NCBI RefSeq assembly: GCF_002850745.1
Contig: NZ_PJOK01000087.1
Coordinates: 1-54,762 of the forward strand
Direction: 5' to 3'
DNA from: Nonomuraea indica
GTDB lineage: Bacteria; Actinomycetota; Actinomycetes; Streptosporangiales; Streptosporangiaceae
Length of the DNA: 54,762 nt
In this document: piece after piece, positions 53,505-54,762 of the stretch
Numbering within the stretch: the first letter of the stretch is position 1
Layout: every line of letters begins with the position of its first letter
Position numbers and translations under genes: made by a program
The notes under the pieces: model-generated
Seen by the model: only the letters and a program-made list of their open reading frames with translations
What the model was told of the DNA's origin: nothing
The model's database searches: none

Positions 53505-53538
53505 AGCGGCCCCGTCTCCCTGTGGAGGCGGGGCCGCT
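53505..53538. terminator. 15-bp terminator hairpin
   Basis: AGCGGCCCCGTCTCC (53505-53519) pairs with GGAGGCGGGGCCGCT (53524-53538) through one T-G wobble with a 4-base loop, followed by TTGGTG. It separates the GntR gene from the convergent SNase gene. Confidence 0.8.
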
Positions 53539-53551
53539 TGGTGTCTGAGGT

Positions 53552-54229
53552 CTACCGTTCGCAGACGACTCCGTCGCCGTCGCGGTCCTGATACCAGGCG
53601 TACTCGGGGTCACGTCCGCGGTAGTAGGGGCCGTAGCCGGCGGCGTTGGCGTCACCGCACGTCCGGTACCGCGGGTCGGTCCCCGACGGATTGCTCGGGG
53701 TGGGTGTCGGCGTGGGCGTGGGGGTGGTGCCGCCGGTGTCGCACCGGCTGGACCAGATGCGCAGCTTTTCGCGCTTCGCCTTCGCCTCTTCGGCCCGCAT
53801 GATCCGGATGTACTTGTCGTTCGGCATGTACAGGGCGGCTTTGCCGTACCCGTAGCGGACGAGGTTCCGGTTGACGTGGACGCCCTTGCTGTTGAACACG
53901 TAGAACAGCGACCGCCCGTAGCGGTCCTTCGGCTCCTTGTCGCGCAGCAGGTAGGTGGTCGAGCCGAGACGGAGCAGCGAGGCTGTGCGGGCGGTTGCCG
54001 TCTTGAACCAGCACTGGCCGCGTTCCGGAGTGTCCACTTCGAGGAGGCGGACGCGGATGACCTTGCCGCCGCGGCGGACGTCGATCGTGTCGCCGTCCAC
54101 GATCTTCACGATCTTCGCCGACACGGTGCCCTTCGGCAGACCGGGCGGGGCGGCAGCCGCGGGGGAGGCAAGCGTCGGCGACACCACAGCGGCGGCGGCG
54201 ACGGTCAGGGCAGCGGCTCGTAAGCGCAT
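53552..54229 (-). CDS. Secreted SNase-like nuclease with excalibur domain
   Basis: 225 residues from ATG 54229 after AGGAG. Signal peptide (about 1-27). The staphylococcal nuclease fold (about 35-160) has VKIVDGDTIDV (41-51), RVRLLEVDTPE (59-69) and LRDKEPKDRYGRSL (95-108), which hold the Asp, Arg and Glu active-site set. A Thr/Pro linker leads to a C-terminal excalibur-type calcium-binding motif (DRDGDGVVCE). It would degrade extracellular DNA or RNA. Host-like cargo between two GntR genes. Confidence 0.88.
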   Translation of the reverse strand: MRLRAAALTVAAAAVVSPTLASPAAAAPPGLPKGTVSAKIVKIVDGDTIDVRRGGKVIRVRLLEVDTPERGQCWFKTATARTASLLRLGSTTYLLRDKEPKDRYGRSLFYVFNSKGVHVNRNLVRYGYGKAALYMPNDKYIRIMRAEEAKAKREKLRIWSSRCDTGGTTPTPTPTPTPSNPSGTDPRYRTCGDANAAGYGPYYRGRDPEYAWYQDRDGDGVVCER

Positions 54230-54345
54230 TGAGGCTCCTGGGGAGGAGTGATCGGACGGGGGATAAGACGCCGCAGCCGCGGCGATGGTGTACTGCCATG
54301 CCGAATGGGTTGGAAGCCGTACAGAGCCAAGAGTGCCCCTGTAGC

Positions 54346-54407
54346 AGGGCATGACCGGGCGTGCCCTGGCATGCCCTATCGCGCCTGAGTAGGCGGTGGC
54401 ATGCCCT
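54346..54407. promoter_or_regulatory. CATGCCCT operator cluster
   Basis: AGGGCATG at 54346-54353, CGTGCCCT at 54360-54367, CATGCCCT at 54370-54377 and CATGCCCT at 54400-54407. The last two are 30 bp apart, and the second lies 10 bp before the third, so all face one side of the helix. They precede the GntR start at 54423 by 15 bases. Likely autoregulatory operator; the first pair also forms an inverted repeat. Confidence 0.6.
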
Positions 54408-54422
54408 CGTACGGTCGGCCCC

Positions 54423-54659
54423 ATGATCGATTGGGAGCCTGACGAGACGGTGTGGCAGCAGCTCTATGACATCTTGCGCAAGCGGATCGAGTCGGGACAT
54501 TACAAACCCCGAATGCCGATCCCGAGTATCACTCACCTTGAGCAGGAGTTTGGTGTGGCCCGAGGGACGGTGCGGAAGGTGCTCGGCAAGCTGAAGGATG
54601 ACGGCCTGTTGCGGGCGATCCCCGGCAAGGGGACGTTCGTCCCTCCTCGCGGCGAGTAG
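54423..54659 (+). CDS. Second GntR-family repressor
   Basis: 78 residues from ATG 54423. Winged helix only: VWQQLYDILRKRIESGHYKP, IPSITHLEQEFGVARGTVRK, LLRAIPGKGTFV. It differs clearly in sequence from the GntR protein at 53232, so the two likely have different operators. The weak Shine-Dalgarno suggests low or leaderless-like expression. Confidence 0.83.
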   Translation: MIDWEPDETVWQQLYDILRKRIESGHYKPRMPIPSITHLEQEFGVARGTVRKVLGKLKDDGLLRAIPGKGTFVPPRGE

Positions 54660-54675
54660 CTGCGTTAGCTATCCG

Positions 54676-54703
54676 ACGTCCCAGTTCGCGCCTACTGGGA
54701 CGT
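54676..54703. terminator. 10-bp hairpin at right edge
   Basis: ACGTCCCAGT (54676-54685) and ACTGGGACGT (54694-54703) form a perfect stem with an 8-base loop just after the GntR stop. No gene is seen in 54704-54762. Confidence 0.65.
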
Positions 54704-54762
54704 TGCGGACCTGATGCCCGTTGTCACTCTCGGCCTATAGGTACCTCATTACGTTTGGGCCC

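Overview
The window is high-GC DNA with many GTG starts, tightly overlapping genes (ATGA, GTGA, TGATG junctions), two WhiB-like proteins and Streptomyces-type TraB/SpdB transfer genes. This points to an actinomycete (Streptomycetales or Streptosporangiales) mobile element. Most of it is the genome of a temperate siphovirus-like phage. The right end adds a conjugation-type module like those of Streptomyces plasmids and actinomycete integrative conjugative elements (AICEs). No integrase, excisionase, partition gene, tRNA gene, CRISPR array or transposase was recognised.

Layout. (1) 1-5005: small early genes, a C5 DNA methyltransferase, two tandem WhiB-like genes, a lone Phd/YefM-type antitoxin with palindromic operators, and an endonuclease VII. 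(2) 5103-8466: replication module, with a helicase-loader/initiator-like protein whose gene carries an iteron cluster (candidate origin, 5466-5654), a DnaB-N/RecA-like ATPase fusion, a CHC2 primase zinc-domain protein and a PD-(D/E)XK nuclease. (3) 8513-15106: about 20 small accessory genes, including XRE, SWIM, ribbon-helix-helix, SLOG and DUF4326 proteins, with a triple TGCATATGCA operator. (4) 15263-23344: a late-operon start with a possible small terminase, a MerR-like protein, then fibre or decoration genes built from a 21-residue LPPL repeat and arranged as a duplicated two-gene cassette. (5) 23341-41336: large terminase, portal-MuF fusion, ClpP-like protease with nested scaffold, decoration protein, major capsid, connectors (interrupted by an antisense HNH gene), major tail protein, frameshifted tail chaperones, tape measure, distal tail protein and tail hub/fibre. 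(6) 41333-44550: membrane proteins, a membrane-anchored collagen-like protein, an amidase endolysin with an internal start, a secreted LTD-like protein and a holin. (7) 44551-44933: terminators around an AT-rich island. (8) 44934-54659: lipoprotein, a leftward operon ending in many tiny zinc-ribbon and membrane proteins, an FtsK/TraB-like translocase and a DUF2637/SpdB protein, phased repeats next to traB (clt candidate), a GIY-YIG protein, two GntR repressors with operators, and a secreted SNase.

How it may work. The early region supplies DNA modification, host-regulator mimicry and replication. The late region builds an HK97-fold siphovirion and lyses the cell. The right-hand module would move double-stranded DNA between hyphae under GntR control. 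Whether regions 1-6 and region 8 are one replicon (a phage-plasmid or conjugative prophage) or two adjacent elements cannot be settled from the sequence alone. The 44.6-44.9 kb island is the natural place to look for a junction.

Functional calls rest on motifs read by eye; no database search was run. Start sites were chosen from Shine-Dalgarno spacing and overlap with the upstream stop.
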